The notes: a model not told the origin generated them from the sequence alone. 45,240 bases of DNA from Sulfurimonas sp. (GCA_021648465.1 JAKISR010000014.1:1-45240); one strand, 5' to 3'; counted from the first letter of the stretch, positions 35,132 through 42,986 are shown. Translations and numbers: made by a program.

Positions 35132-36094
35132 ATGGAACAAAATATGAAAAAATTAGTAGATACAATCAAATCAGAGTCAATCACAAAAGATAAAACTTCT
35201 TTTGTATTTATAGGATATCTTATCTTATTAGAGTATAAAGGTATGTTGTTATCACAAGGTATAAATCAATCAGATATATACCAATATTTATCTATCCCTA
35301 AACAAACTACAAAATGTGAATATGATAATGCAGATAGTTTTCAGCCAGTTGTAGATTTAGTGGATTATAGACTTATGGAATATGAAAATCAAAGTGAAAA
35401 TTTCTACAATAGGGTTAAAGAAAATTGGGATAAGTTAGGATTGCAAACTATTAGAGAGGAATTTAAAAATAATCCGCAAGGAATGATTAAAATTCTTCTT
35501 CAATTTAACCATATTGAAGTAAATATTCCATCTTTAATGGAATTGTATGAATTGTTAAATTCTACCGATAAAAAATTAAATGATTTTTTCACACCTATGA
35601 ATGTTGCAAATGGTGCATCTTCACTTATAAGTGATATGAACTTTGACAATATGAAAGAAATCAATATTTTTGACGGTGCTTGTGGTGTAGGAAGATTATT
35701 CTATCCAAAATTTATAGAACTAAAAAATAAATATCCAAATAAAACAATCAATATTTATGGAATTGATTTATTTGAAAGGTTTGCAGTATTTACACAATCA
35801 ATATTTAGTTTAATAAACATTGATAATACTGCTATTGTAGTTGGAAATTCTTTACACTCTCAACCGTTCCAAGGTATTGAAATGAATATTGTTTTAGGTA
35901 ATCCCCCTTTTGACAGTAAAGATTATGGTTTTGATATTAAATTAAAAATCGTAAAGTATGAAGATACATTTATTTCAAAAAATACAAGAGATTTTAAAGA
36001 ACATTCTGCAAATACTGTTAAAAAGTATAAGAATACACCTATTATAAGTCAAGAAGAATATTTACAACTAATAAACAACTATAAAGTGGTGTAA
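35132..36094 (+). CDS. HsdM-like N6-adenine DNA methylase
   Basis: The 320-aa protein has a helical N-terminal domain (1-140), FFTPMNVANG (152-161), motif I FDGACGVGRLF (180-190), acidic IYGIDLF (208-214) and motif IV GNPPF (256-260), followed by only 60 residues. This is the type I/II gamma-class layout, but with no separate specificity or restriction subunit nearby. It probably acts as an orphan methylase. The ATG at 35132 has AAAAGGAAAT ahead and is preferred over the ATG at 35090. Confidence 0.8.
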   Translation: MEQNMKKLVDTIKSESITKDKTSFVFIGYLILLEYKGMLLSQGINQSDIYQYLSIPKQTTKCEYDNADSFQPVVDLVDYRLMEYENQSENFYNRVKENWDKLGLQTIREEFKNNPQGMIKILLQFNHIEVNIPSLMELYELLNSTDKKLNDFFTPMNVANGASSLISDMNFDNMKEINIFDGACGVGRLFYPKFIELKNKYPNKTINIYGIDLFERFAVFTQSIFSLINIDNTAIVVGNSLHSQPFQGIEMNIVLGNPPFDSKDYGFDIKLKIVKYEDTFISKNTRDFKEHSANTVKKYKNTPIISQEEYLQLINNYKVV

Positions 36095-36125
36095 GAGTAA
36101 AGGTATCAAAGATACCTCTCTTTCC
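36095..36125. terminator. Bidirectional hairpin between methylase and integrase genes
   Basis: AGGTATC-AAA-GATACCT is a 7-bp stem, extended by GAG/CTC, in the 45-base gap between convergent genes. CTCTTTCCCT follows on the plus side. The T-run is interrupted, so efficiency is uncertain. Confidence 0.55.
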
Positions 36126-36139
36126 CTACTTTGTTATCA

Positions 36140-37477
36140 TTAAATTATCCCATCAACAAAATCTCTTCCACTATCCTTACTCAATTTAGCATATCTTTCA
36201 GTCATTTTAATATCAGAATGGTTCATAAGTTTTTGAATAGTATATATCGGTGTCCCTGATATAGCAAGTTGAGAAGCAAAAGTATGACGGAGGGTATGAA
36301 TAACAACTTTATTTCTTCGTAATTCTGCATTATAATTTTTATCATTATCTTTTTCTTTATCAATTAACTTTTTATTAAATAGTTTAGTAAATATTTTTGA
36401 TAATTCTCGTTGAATATATCGTTTGTGCCCAATTATTGTTTTTTCACCCAATACTAAATCAATTGGAGACATATTTTTTATATGTCCTTTTAATCTTAAA
36501 ATAAATTTCTCGTCTTTTGCTAAAAAAGCTTGATAATATTCTTCACTTTTATCATCAGAAATATTGATTATATTGTGTGAAAAATCTATATCTTGAACTT
36601 TTAACCTGCATAATGCCGTTAATCTTCCCCCAGTTGTCAGAGCTAAATATGTAAAAATATATAATATTTCATTCTCTTCTATTGATTTTAATAGTGTTGA
36701 TATCTCTTCTTTACTCAAATATCTTATTCTTTCATTATTTGCTGATAGTTTGTCAATTGATTTTACGGGGTTAGTTCCAACAAATAATTTTTCTTTTATA
36801 GCAAAATTAAAAATAGTAGATATTTTTTCTACTATGATATTGATACTTCTGTTTGTAAGTTCATCTTTTACAGAGTGCATAATATCCTTTATATCACTAT
36901 CTGTAATTGTAGAAATATCTTTATCCCCAATGTATGGCTTTACTCTTCTATCATATAAAGATTGTGATTTTTGTAAATTTGATTTAGTTAGATATAAAGC
37001 TCTATCTTTATGATATTTTTCTGCAACTTTATCAAGAGTAGTGATTTTAGCGAAAACTCGTTTGTTCATTACTCTTGTTTGAGATTTCCCAGTTCTTAAC
37101 TCGTCAAGTAGTTTGTTTCTTTCGTTCCAACACTTTAACTCTGTATATCCTTGGCTCTCTCTACCGATTTTTAAATCTATTTTTTTATTTGTTTTTATAT
37201 CTCTATAAACAATATAAAAAGTTCTATCTTTTCCACCTTTTAGCTCATTGTAAAAGACACCCTCATATTTTGGAACTTCATATATTTCTTCCGTTTCAAC
37301 AATAACCATACCTTTTTTATCAGGTATAATATTCAAATTGGTTGGCATATCCTTATCCCCTAATATGTATTCATTAAGGACAGCAACAGAAACTTTTAAT
37401 TCCTTTGCTAAATCTTCTTTATGGATTGTTCTTTTACTTTTTCTAATTTGTTTGATTTTCGTTTGTTTGAGAGCCAT
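36140..37477 (-). CDS. int: Tyrosine site-specific recombinase (element integrase)
   Basis: The 445-aa protein carries the tyrosine-recombinase catalytic set: Arg in TGGRLTALCRL, HTLRHTF (His394, Arg397), His420 in LMNHSD and the nucleophile Tyr429 in TERYAKL. A core-binding SAM-like domain lies around 155-250. The N-terminus has an HTH (EDLAKELKVSVAVLNEYI) like that of the 81-aa protein, and then a likely arm-binding region. Its start faces attR, 163 bases away, the usual arrangement for tRNA-integrating elements. Confidence 0.93.
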   Translation of the reverse strand: MALKQTKIKQIRKSKRTIHKEDLAKELKVSVAVLNEYILGDKDMPTNLNIIPDKKGMVIVETEEIYEVPKYEGVFYNELKGGKDRTFYIVYRDIKTNKKIDLKIGRESQGYTELKCWNERNKLLDELRTGKSQTRVMNKRVFAKITTLDKVAEKYHKDRALYLTKSNLQKSQSLYDRRVKPYIGDKDISTITDSDIKDIMHSVKDELTNRSINIIVEKISTIFNFAIKEKLFVGTNPVKSIDKLSANNERIRYLSKEEISTLLKSIEENEILYIFTYLALTTGGRLTALCRLKVQDIDFSHNIINISDDKSEEYYQAFLAKDEKFILRLKGHIKNMSPIDLVLGEKTIIGHKRYIQRELSKIFTKLFNKKLIDKEKDNDKNYNAELRRNKVVIHTLRHTFASQLAISGTPIYTIQKLMNHSDIKMTERYAKLSKDSGRDFVDGII

Positions 37478-37488
37478 TTATACACCTT

Positions 37489-37524
37489 TTTTTCTAACCT
37501 ATTTCTAACTTGGGTTTGTAAAAC
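37489..37524 (+). repeat. Right-end integrase arm-site candidate
   Basis: The region begins TTTTTCTAACCTATTTCTAA, matching 23533-23568 near attL in the same orientation. It contains two TTCTAAC units 11 bp apart. It overlaps the region where the integrase promoter must be, so binding could also repress int. Confidence 0.62.
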
Positions 37525-37640
37525 ATTGTAAAAGTATATAATACATTTCTTTAAAAAGAGTTTGTTTTATACCTAAATATAGGGATTTAAAAGGATTAAA
37601 CCCCTTATTTAAGGAAGTTGATAAAACCCACCAAATCAGC

Positions 37641-37658
37641 TCCTCTCATCCGCACCAT
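37641..37658 (+). repeat. attR core (18-bp direct repeat, copy 2)
   Basis: Exact copy of the tRNA-Leu 3' end TCCTCTCATCCGCACCAT. The preceding bases do not fold into a tRNA, so this is a fragment marking the element's right boundary, or an internal att site if a second element follows. Confidence 0.9.
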
Positions 37659-37721
37659 TGCCTATATTAGGTACTTTTAAAGACTTTTTATAAGTCAAAA
37701 ATCTTCAACTTTAAAATCATT

Positions 37722-37745
37722 GGGTACTGTTTAGGGTACTGTTTA
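37722..37745 (+). repeat. Tandem 12-bp repeat GGGTACTGTTTA
   Basis: Two perfect adjacent copies lie 64 bp right of the attR core. Short direct repeats at this distance are typical arm-type sites for a tRNA-targeting integrase and differ from those of the first element. Confidence 0.6.
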
Positions 37746-37819
37746 AGAATAAAAACTTCTATTATTAAAATTAAATAAATTTTTAAAACTACTTTGTTGA
37801 TTTAAGATAAAAAACAAAG

Positions 37820-37877
37820 AATACTACTCAATACTACATATATGTAAAAATCAAACATACAATACTACTCAATACTA
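37820..37877 (+). repeat. Pair of 17-bp direct repeats
   Basis: AATACTACTCAATACTA occurs at 37820-37836 and 37861-37877, 41 bp apart, and each copy contains the half-repeat AATACTA(C). A shorter AGTACC follows. This may be a protein-binding array at the end of the second element. Confidence 0.55.
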
Positions 37878-37899
37878 TTCAGTACCATATAAAATATCT

Positions 37900-38317
37900 T
37901 TTTATTTTTAATGTGTCTGCGAAATTTTAGGTGTACAATACCTCTATAATTACTGAATGCAGGGTACAAGCTGTTTCTGAGAAGTTTACTTCTCGTGTTT
38001 AGAGCTCCCGTTCTTTGCATTGAGTAATTTAAATTGGAAATTGCCTTGTACCCATTTTCTAATCTCAATTAATTTATAAATAACTAGATAGATTGTACAG
38101 CTATCAAGGCTTTAAAATATTATGTTAAATGATAATGTAGTTTTTTGAAGTATCAATATGAAAGATTCTATCAGTCATTATCAAAGTTTGGCGACCACGA
38201 TTGACTGATAGAACAGACATACAATTAAGTATGATATCTGCAATTATACCATACTTAATTTAAAAATCATTCATATTATTTATCATTGTTTATTTATACA
38301 AATTTATATAAAAAAGA
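37900..38317. other. Gene-free stretch with strong inverted repeats
   Basis: No credible gene. GGGTACAAG (37962-37970) pairs with CTTGTACCC (38045-38053), enclosing the perfect hairpin GAGAAG-TTTA-CTTCTC (37979-37994). TTCTATCAGTCA (38166-38177) pairs with TGACTGATAGAA (38202-38213) over 12 bp. AATTAAGTATG (38223-38233) pairs with CATACTTAATT (38250-38260) over 11 bp. This density of long perfect stems is unlike the other gaps in the window. Confidence 0.6.
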
Positions 38318-38727
38318 TATGTGTTTAAGCCAGCGTATGTAGAAGTAAGTTTTTTGCTAGTTTTAGCTTTAGTCAATATTACTAGATAGCCACTTAAAAC
38401 TGAACAAGCACAATAAATGGTTTCTACTGAGGTGGGTCGGCACGGGCGAAAGCTAAAGCGGTAATGTGGGGACATGTTGTTTCCTGCATAAGTAGAACAA
38501 AATCCCTAGTTATCCAAAATACGGGGTGTTGTTGTACATACTAAGGCTCTATACCCCTCTTTATTATCATTCATCTAAGTGAAAATTCATATGATGAGAA
38601 GCCTTGACCGTACAACTCCAAAAGCAAGATAATAATAATTAGTTATGCTAGAAGCTAATTATCGTGATAAGCAACCTCAGTCTGTTTGTTTATGCCGTGA
38701 GATACGATGTTATCCACATCGTTTTTT
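38318..38727 (+). ncRNA. Candidate structured RNA gene of unknown class
   Basis: A gene-free, locally GC-rich stretch ends in a strong intrinsic terminator. TTCTACT (38422-38428) pairs with AGTAGAA (38491-38497) around a GC-rich core (GGTGGGTCGGCACGGGCG at about 38431-38448). GTTGTAC (38531-38537) with GTACAAC (38610-38616), and AAGGCT (38543-38548) with AGCCTT (38600-38605), form a long arm. ATAATTAG (38635-38642) pairs with CTAATTAT (38655-38662). AT-rich TATATA-like sequence near 38305 could be the promoter. It does not match SRP, tmRNA, RNase P or 6S motifs. The 5' end is a guess. Confidence 0.45.
38704..38727 (+). terminator. Intrinsic terminator of the candidate RNA
   Basis: ACGATGT pairs with ACATCGT (7 bp, loop TATCC), followed by a run of T residues. 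No plus-strand gene lies upstream back to attR, so it should end a non-coding transcript. Confidence 0.75.
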
Positions 38728-38874
38728 ACGCCCCTCCTCTGTTCAAATTTCCTAGTCGAATGATTATCCGTGATTTAATTTAAGTGATTATTTTTTGATA
38801 AACAGATAAAAAATAAGATTTTATTAATAACTTAACATATAAACTTCACAAATAGTTATTCATTTCAACTCTAG

Positions 38875-38904
38875 CCACGATTTTCTAGCGAAGCGAAAAT
38901 GTGG
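38875..38904. repeat. Bulged hairpin element, copy 1
   Basis: CCAC-G-ATTTT pairs with AAAAT-GTGG, leaving one bulged G, and is followed by GCACAACCGA. The same design recurs at 44029-44055. Each copy lies just beyond the stop of a minus-strand small gene. Confidence 0.55.
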
Positions 38905-38975
38905 GCACAACCGAGAGGGCGTGAGGGTATTGTATTATATTTATGTATTTAAAAGTGTTCAATTTTTTTGATATA

Positions 38976-39260
38976 TTATTCTTTTGGAGTTAGAATTTTT
39001 TCAGTTTCATAGCATCTTATAATCTTTAAATTATACATAGTTTTATTGTATTTTACTACTTCAACTACTTCATGTTTTATTTGACTAAAATCAGCATTTA
39101 TTCCATATCTTTTTTTCCAAACCTTAATAGAAATATTTTCAAAGTTAATAAATTTTGGAGCAAATAAATTTTCTTTGTCTTCAATTTTTAAAAATACTTT
39201 ATCAAGATTCTTTACAAATTCATTAATACTATCTATTCCATTTAACTCATATTTAGCCAT
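38976..39260 (-). CDS. Hypothetical 94-aa protein
   Basis: The soluble protein has alternating strand and helix pattern and one cysteine (IIRCYETEK). No family was recognised. The ATG at 39260 has AAAGGAT ahead (AAAAGGATGAAA before the start), supporting that it is translated. It faces away from the HTH-led operon, with a shared upstream region of about 230 bases. Confidence 0.65.
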   Translation of the reverse strand: MAKYELNGIDSINEFVKNLDKVFLKIEDKENLFAPKFINFENISIKVWKKRYGINADFSQIKHEVVEVVKYNKTMYNLKIIRCYETEKILTPKE

Positions 39261-39431
39261 ATTTTCATCCTTTTAAATATATAATGCCACAAAAAGTAAC
39301 ACTATTATAGCAAATATGCTAATTAGAAATTTATTTTTATATTATTTTTTTATTGAAACAAGACATCATTTAATATTAAATTTCAATAATTTTTTTAATA
39401 AATTATCCTTTAAACCCCGTAAAATAGGGAT

Positions 39432-39461
39432 TTGACAACTATTAGTTGTATAGGCTAGTAT
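39432..39461 (+). promoter_or_regulatory. Promoter with overlapping palindromic operator
   Basis: TTGACA (39432-39437) is followed after 18 bases by TAGTAT (39456-39461). The palindrome ACAACT-ATT-AGTTGT (39435-39449) overlaps the -35 and spacer, as a repressor site would. It precedes the HTH gene by about 30 bases and probably drives the whole operon to 42.9 kb. Confidence 0.5.
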
Positions 39462-39490
39462 TTGATAAATCGAAAATAAGAGGTACAACC

Positions 39491-39739
39491 ATGGATATGT
39501 TCGTAAAAATAAATGAAAATTTTTTAGAAGATTTAATGAATACGCAAACCAAAATATTAAATTTACTAGAAAAACAAAAAAATAATGAAAATGAAAATTT
39601 AATGACGGTCAAGCAAGCTCAAAAATTTCTAAATATAAGTGAGGCTTTTTTACGGAAAAAAATTGCAAGTGGTGACCTGAAAGTTATAAAAGTTGGAACA
39701 GCGATTAGAGTTGAAAAAAAAGAGTTATTTAAATTATGA
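39491..39739 (+). CDS. Excisionase-type HTH_17 DNA-binding protein
   Basis: The 82-aa protein has an N-terminal coiled-coil helix and a C-terminal MerR/excisionase-like HTH, LMTVKQAQKFLNISEAFLRK then KVIKVGTAIRVEKKEL. The ATG at 39491 has AGAGG 8 bases ahead; the ORF could be opened earlier at 39446 but without such a site. It overlaps the next gene by 4 bases (ATGA) and may regulate this operon through the palindrome ahead of it. Confidence 0.75.
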   Translation: MDMFVKINENFLEDLMNTQTKILNLLEKQKNNENENLMTVKQAQKFLNISEAFLRKKIASGDLKVIKVGTAIRVEKKELFKL

Positions 39740-40365
39740 AATACATAAGTAAATTAAACAAATTACCATATATTCTATGGTTCACAAATCCAATTACTTT
39801 AGATTTTGATTTTGAAAAAAAAATAGCCACCAATGAAGATGGGCTAAAAACAAATATAAAAGAGGTTAGTCCAAAACTTATATTTTTAATCAAATATTTA
39901 CCACTTTTATTAATATTTTTTCTTGGCTTAAAAATCCCAAATGATTTAGAGGAGTTATCTCTTTTTGCAATTGGTACTTTAGTGGCATTTATAATGCAAT
40001 ATATATTTGTAAATTTTATGAAAACAATGAAAAAAGTGATAATTGGATTAACTCTAGTGATGTACGCATCTCTTTATTTTGGATACGCATACGAGATGGA
40101 GCAAATAATATTATACATGCTTGAAGTGCTGATTGTTTTCTTTTTTTATAGAGAGTTTATGCAAGAAAAATATAAAGGTTATTACCACTTACAAAACTAT
40201 GAGCGTAAAGCGACTGTAACAATGGCAAAAAAGAAGAAACGACCAATTCTTAGGTTATGGGGTGAGCGTGGCTTTTTTAAGGTTAATACAGGCTTTAACG
40301 CTTCAAAAGAGCTATCTATCGGTGGCTTTTTTGTAAGAATAGACAAAGAGGTACAAGATGTTTAA
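39736..40365 (+). CDS. Membrane protein of unknown function in T4SS-like operon
   Basis: The 209-aa product has about four membrane helices (roughly 48-65, 70-92, 98-115 and 120-138) and a basic cytoplasmic tail (MAKKKKRPILRLWGERG). No family was recognised. Overlaps of 4 bases with the HTH gene and 8 bases with the large membrane protein gene place it tightly in the operon, so a role in assembly of a transfer complex is possible. Confidence 0.65.
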   Translation: MKYISKLNKLPYILWFTNPITLDFDFEKKIATNEDGLKTNIKEVSPKLIFLIKYLPLLLIFFLGLKIPNDLEELSLFAIGTLVAFIMQYIFVNFMKTMKKVIIGLTLVMYASLYFGYAYEMEQIILYMLEVLIVFFFYREFMQEKYKGYYHLQNYERKATVTMAKKKKRPILRLWGERGFFKVNTGFNASKELSIGGFFVRIDKEVQDV

Positions 40366-42760
40366 AATTTTACTAATTACAGTTCTGCTAACAAGCTCTA
40401 TTTTTGCAAAAACAAATGATGAAAAGGTTAGTGAAAGTAAGTTTATTTATACTAAAGCTGTTCAACCAAAAATTACAGAATGTGTTTATGGCACTTGTCC
40501 TGATGTTAAAGATGGTTACAGAGCAAGAATTAGAAATATTGATTTTAATAATGGTTTGACTTATTGTTATGTGTATGAAGTTGATAGTAATATAGTTCTT
40601 GATACGATAGTTCAAAAAAATGAAATGTGTGTTGAGAAAAATATTAAAATTGCAAAAACATTCAAAAATAAATTAGATGAAAGTAACAAAGAGAAATCTG
40701 CTGACAGAAATTTTTTAGAAATAAAAGAGCTTAAAGATTTTTATTTTGGTAGCTATATAAATACTGGTGATAAAGAATTTTTAGATGCTTCTAAATATAT
40801 GATAGCAGGGTTAACTTTAGATAATAAAATTATCAATATAAATGAATCTATCAACAAAAATAGAGTTGTACTCCAAGATGGCTACACTATGTTTCCAAAC
40901 GCTTCGACAAATTATCATAAAGATAGTCTTTTTGATACTATAAAAGCTTTTTTTGTTGATATAGAAGAGGGTGATGGTAGTGAAATAATAAAAGATGAAG
41001 ACACAAGATTGGTTTCACAGGCACATGAGATGCTATCAAGCATAACAGTATTTATTATGCACTTTATGGGTGATTATAATGAATCAATGTTAAAAATTAA
41101 ATCATTTTTATTATTTACAATTTTACCATTTACAGCTTTGTTTGTGATTCAAGCAAAAGCTACCAAACATGCAAGTGATATACAAGACCATGACGATATG
41201 TATGAGAGATTGTTTTTTACAGCATTAGCTTTATTTATTTTTTATTTTTCAACCACCACTATAAAAATTGATAATAGAAATTTTGATGAACAAACTAAAA
41301 TTTCACAATCAAATTTTCAAAACTGGTTTAGAACAATTTTTTATGAGGGTGCTGATTTTGCAACGGAAGTCGCTAGAGGTGGAACTACTGCATATTTGAA
41401 GTGGAAGACACAAGATATTGGAATAGCAAGTGATGAAATATTGAAAAACCTTAAAATTGAAAAAGATTTATTAGAGGGAGAACAAAAGGTTATTTATCTT
41501 GGAAATGGTGGAGTTTTATCAAGTTGCTATAAAACATTTGATACAGATAAATTAAAAGCTAAACTTGGAATTTATACAACATATAATTCAACATTTCCAC
41601 ATATTGAGAGCGTTAAAATTAATAATTATTTTGTAAACTGGTATTCACATGGCACTTTTATTAAAGAGGGTATGGAACACTCGCATTATTCTGCAAATGG
41701 TTGTTATAATTTTGAAAGAAATTATCTCTTTAATAAAAATAAAATAGAAGAGCTACAGAGAGATATCGAGATATACACTAAAGTAAATCAAGATGAAAAT
41801 ATTTTAAAGCAAGTAGAAATTCTCACAAAAACTCAATATAGAAATTCTGCTGAGTTGGGGTGGATTGGATTCACTATGATTCCATCCTTAAACATTGCTC
41901 TAAGTGAATTGCAGATTATTGACACTTCCATAAAAGATGATATCAATAGTGAAAGATTAAAACAAATTCAAAGAGATAGTGAAAATCTCAATAATATAGA
42001 TAGTGGATTAGGAACTGCAACTGGTAAATATATATCAGAGATTATGGGTGGAGTTGCATATATGATGTTACCAGGTGCTGATAGTCTCTATAATATGTTT
42101 ACAAATGGTGGAAGTGGTTTAATTGAAGCAGTATCTTCAAAAATACCATTCTTGGGTTCAGTAGTTGGTAAAGTTGTAGGTGGAATAGCAGTACCAATTA
42201 TGGCTTTAGTAATAACAATCTATATTATGAAATTCTTAATTGTAATATTCCCATTGATTGCTATTATAATGGCAGGCGTAATGGCTATAGCTTATTACTT
42301 CTTTTCAATGGAGCTTTACTTTTTAGTATCACCTTTTTTAATTGCGTTCGCTATGGCATCACAGCAAGGCGATATCATTAAGAAGTTCTTGAAGATAGGA
42401 GTATCACTAGCCTTGAAGCCTTTAATGATTGTAATATCATTAATTATGGCTATATGGGTATATGAATTTTTTAATGTCTTCAATCATATATTAGTTGATT
42501 GGAACTTTGAATCTATATTTGCTGTAAAAGATGCAGGTGGCTTACAACCAATGAACACATTATTTTTAAAGATAGCACAAGAGTTCATCCATATCGGCGT
42601 TATGATAATTGGCTTCTTCACAGTCTTTTATATGGTGCTTAATGGTGCAAACATGATACTTGATATGCTTGGTATATCAGATGCTAATGTTGATGTTCAA
42701 AGCTCTATAGGAAGTAATATAGATAATAAAAGTGGTAAATATAATACTGGAGGCATGTGA
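40358..42760 (+). CDS. Large polytopic membrane protein, DotA/TraY- or VirB6/TrbL-like
   Basis: The 800-aa protein has a signal peptide (1 to about 17, ending SIFA), a periplasmic region with paired cysteines (ITECVYGTCPD), two membrane helices at about 245-265 and 285-305, and a long periplasmic domain (310-610). A C-terminal bundle of helices (about 620-780) has FPLIAIIMAG, ELYFLVSPFLIAFA and GFFTVFYMVLNGANM. Inner-membrane channel proteins of type IV secretion look like this: DotA/TraY in IncI-type systems, or VirB6/TrbL. The assignment is by architecture. No other T4SS gene is in the window. Confidence 0.55.
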   Translation: MFKILLITVLLTSSIFAKTNDEKVSESKFIYTKAVQPKITECVYGTCPDVKDGYRARIRNIDFNNGLTYCYVYEVDSNIVLDTIVQKNEMCVEKNIKIAKTFKNKLDESNKEKSADRNFLEIKELKDFYFGSYINTGDKEFLDASKYMIAGLTLDNKIININESINKNRVVLQDGYTMFPNASTNYHKDSLFDTIKAFFVDIEEGDGSEIIKDEDTRLVSQAHEMLSSITVFIMHFMGDYNESMLKIKSFLLFTILPFTALFVIQAKATKHASDIQDHDDMYERLFFTALALFIFYFSTTTIKIDNRNFDEQTKISQSNFQNWFRTIFYEGADFATEVARGGTTAYLKWKTQDIGIASDEILKNLKIEKDLLEGEQKVIYLGNGGVLSSCYKTFDTDKLKAKLGIYTTYNSTFPHIESVKINNYFVNWYSHGTFIKEGMEHSHYSANGCYNFERNYLFNKNKIEELQRDIEIYTKVNQDENILKQVEILTKTQYRNSAELGWIGFTMIPSLNIALSELQIIDTSIKDDINSERLKQIQRDSENLNNIDSGLGTATGKYISEIMGGVAYMMLPGADSLYNMFTNGGSGLIEAVSSKIPFLGSVVGKVVGGIAVPIMALVITIYIMKFLIVIFPLIAIIMAGVMAIAYYFFSMELYFLVSPFLIAFAMASQQGDIIKKFLKIGVSLALKPLMIVISLIMAIWVYEFFNVFNHILVDWNFESIFAVKDAGGLQPMNTLFLKIAQEFIHIGVMIIGFFTVFYMVLNGANMILDMLGISDANVDVQSSIGSNIDNKSGKYNTGGM

Positions 42761-42945
42761 TGAATTATATAGTAAATGATATAAAACGACTGGAAAAATA
42801 TTATAATTCAATTTTCCGAAAAATGGAAAAATTAGGAAACAAAAAAGATATAAGCAATAAACAGTATATTAAGTTAAATGAATTACTCGAGAAGGTGGAT
42901 ATTTTAGAGCCATTTTTTCAAGTGAAACAAAGAAGAATCACTTAA
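42757..42945 (+). CDS. Short coiled-coil protein
   Basis: The 62-aa charged helical protein overlaps the large membrane protein gene by 4 bases (ATGA) and is therefore probably translated with it. No family or signal peptide is visible. Confidence 0.55.
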   Translation: MMNYIVNDIKRLEKYYNSIFRKMEKLGNKKDISNKQYIKLNELLEKVDILEPFFQVKQRRIT

Positions 42946-42986
42946 AACTTCAAGTGATTAATAACTACATTATAAAAGGATCTAAA

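Larger units (their letters stand above)
23445..37658. mobile_element. Integrative mobilisable plasmid-like element in tRNA-Leu
   Basis: The roughly 14.2-kb block is bounded by an 18-bp repeat of the tRNA-Leu 3' end, with a tyrosine integrase gene next to the right boundary. It carries a Rep_3 initiator, relaxase, candidate oriT, ParA-like ATPase, restriction-modification genes, ArdA and two adenine-methylase-like genes. No conjugation channel genes were found inside, so it would be mobilisable rather than self-transmissible. A replicating excised form is inferred from the Rep gene. Confidence 0.88.

Noticed and set aside
37865..38068. 67-aa minus-strand frame in the gene-free stretch
   Set aside because: It lies over the paired sequences, has no ribosome site and has no plausible neighbour; the RNA structure explains the base composition better.
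38290..38475. 61-aa minus-strand frame over the GC-rich core
   Set aside because: No ribosome site, odd composition (Cys, Pro and Arg rich), and it lies antisense to the candidate RNA.
38318..38727. tmRNA, RNase P RNA or 6S RNA
   Set aside because: No tRNA-like ends, no GAGGAAAGTC-type RNase P core and no long single hairpin with central bubble.
37659..38975. Retron or diversity-generating element
   Set aside because: No reverse transcriptase gene lies anywhere in the window, so the inverted repeats cannot be tied to such a system.
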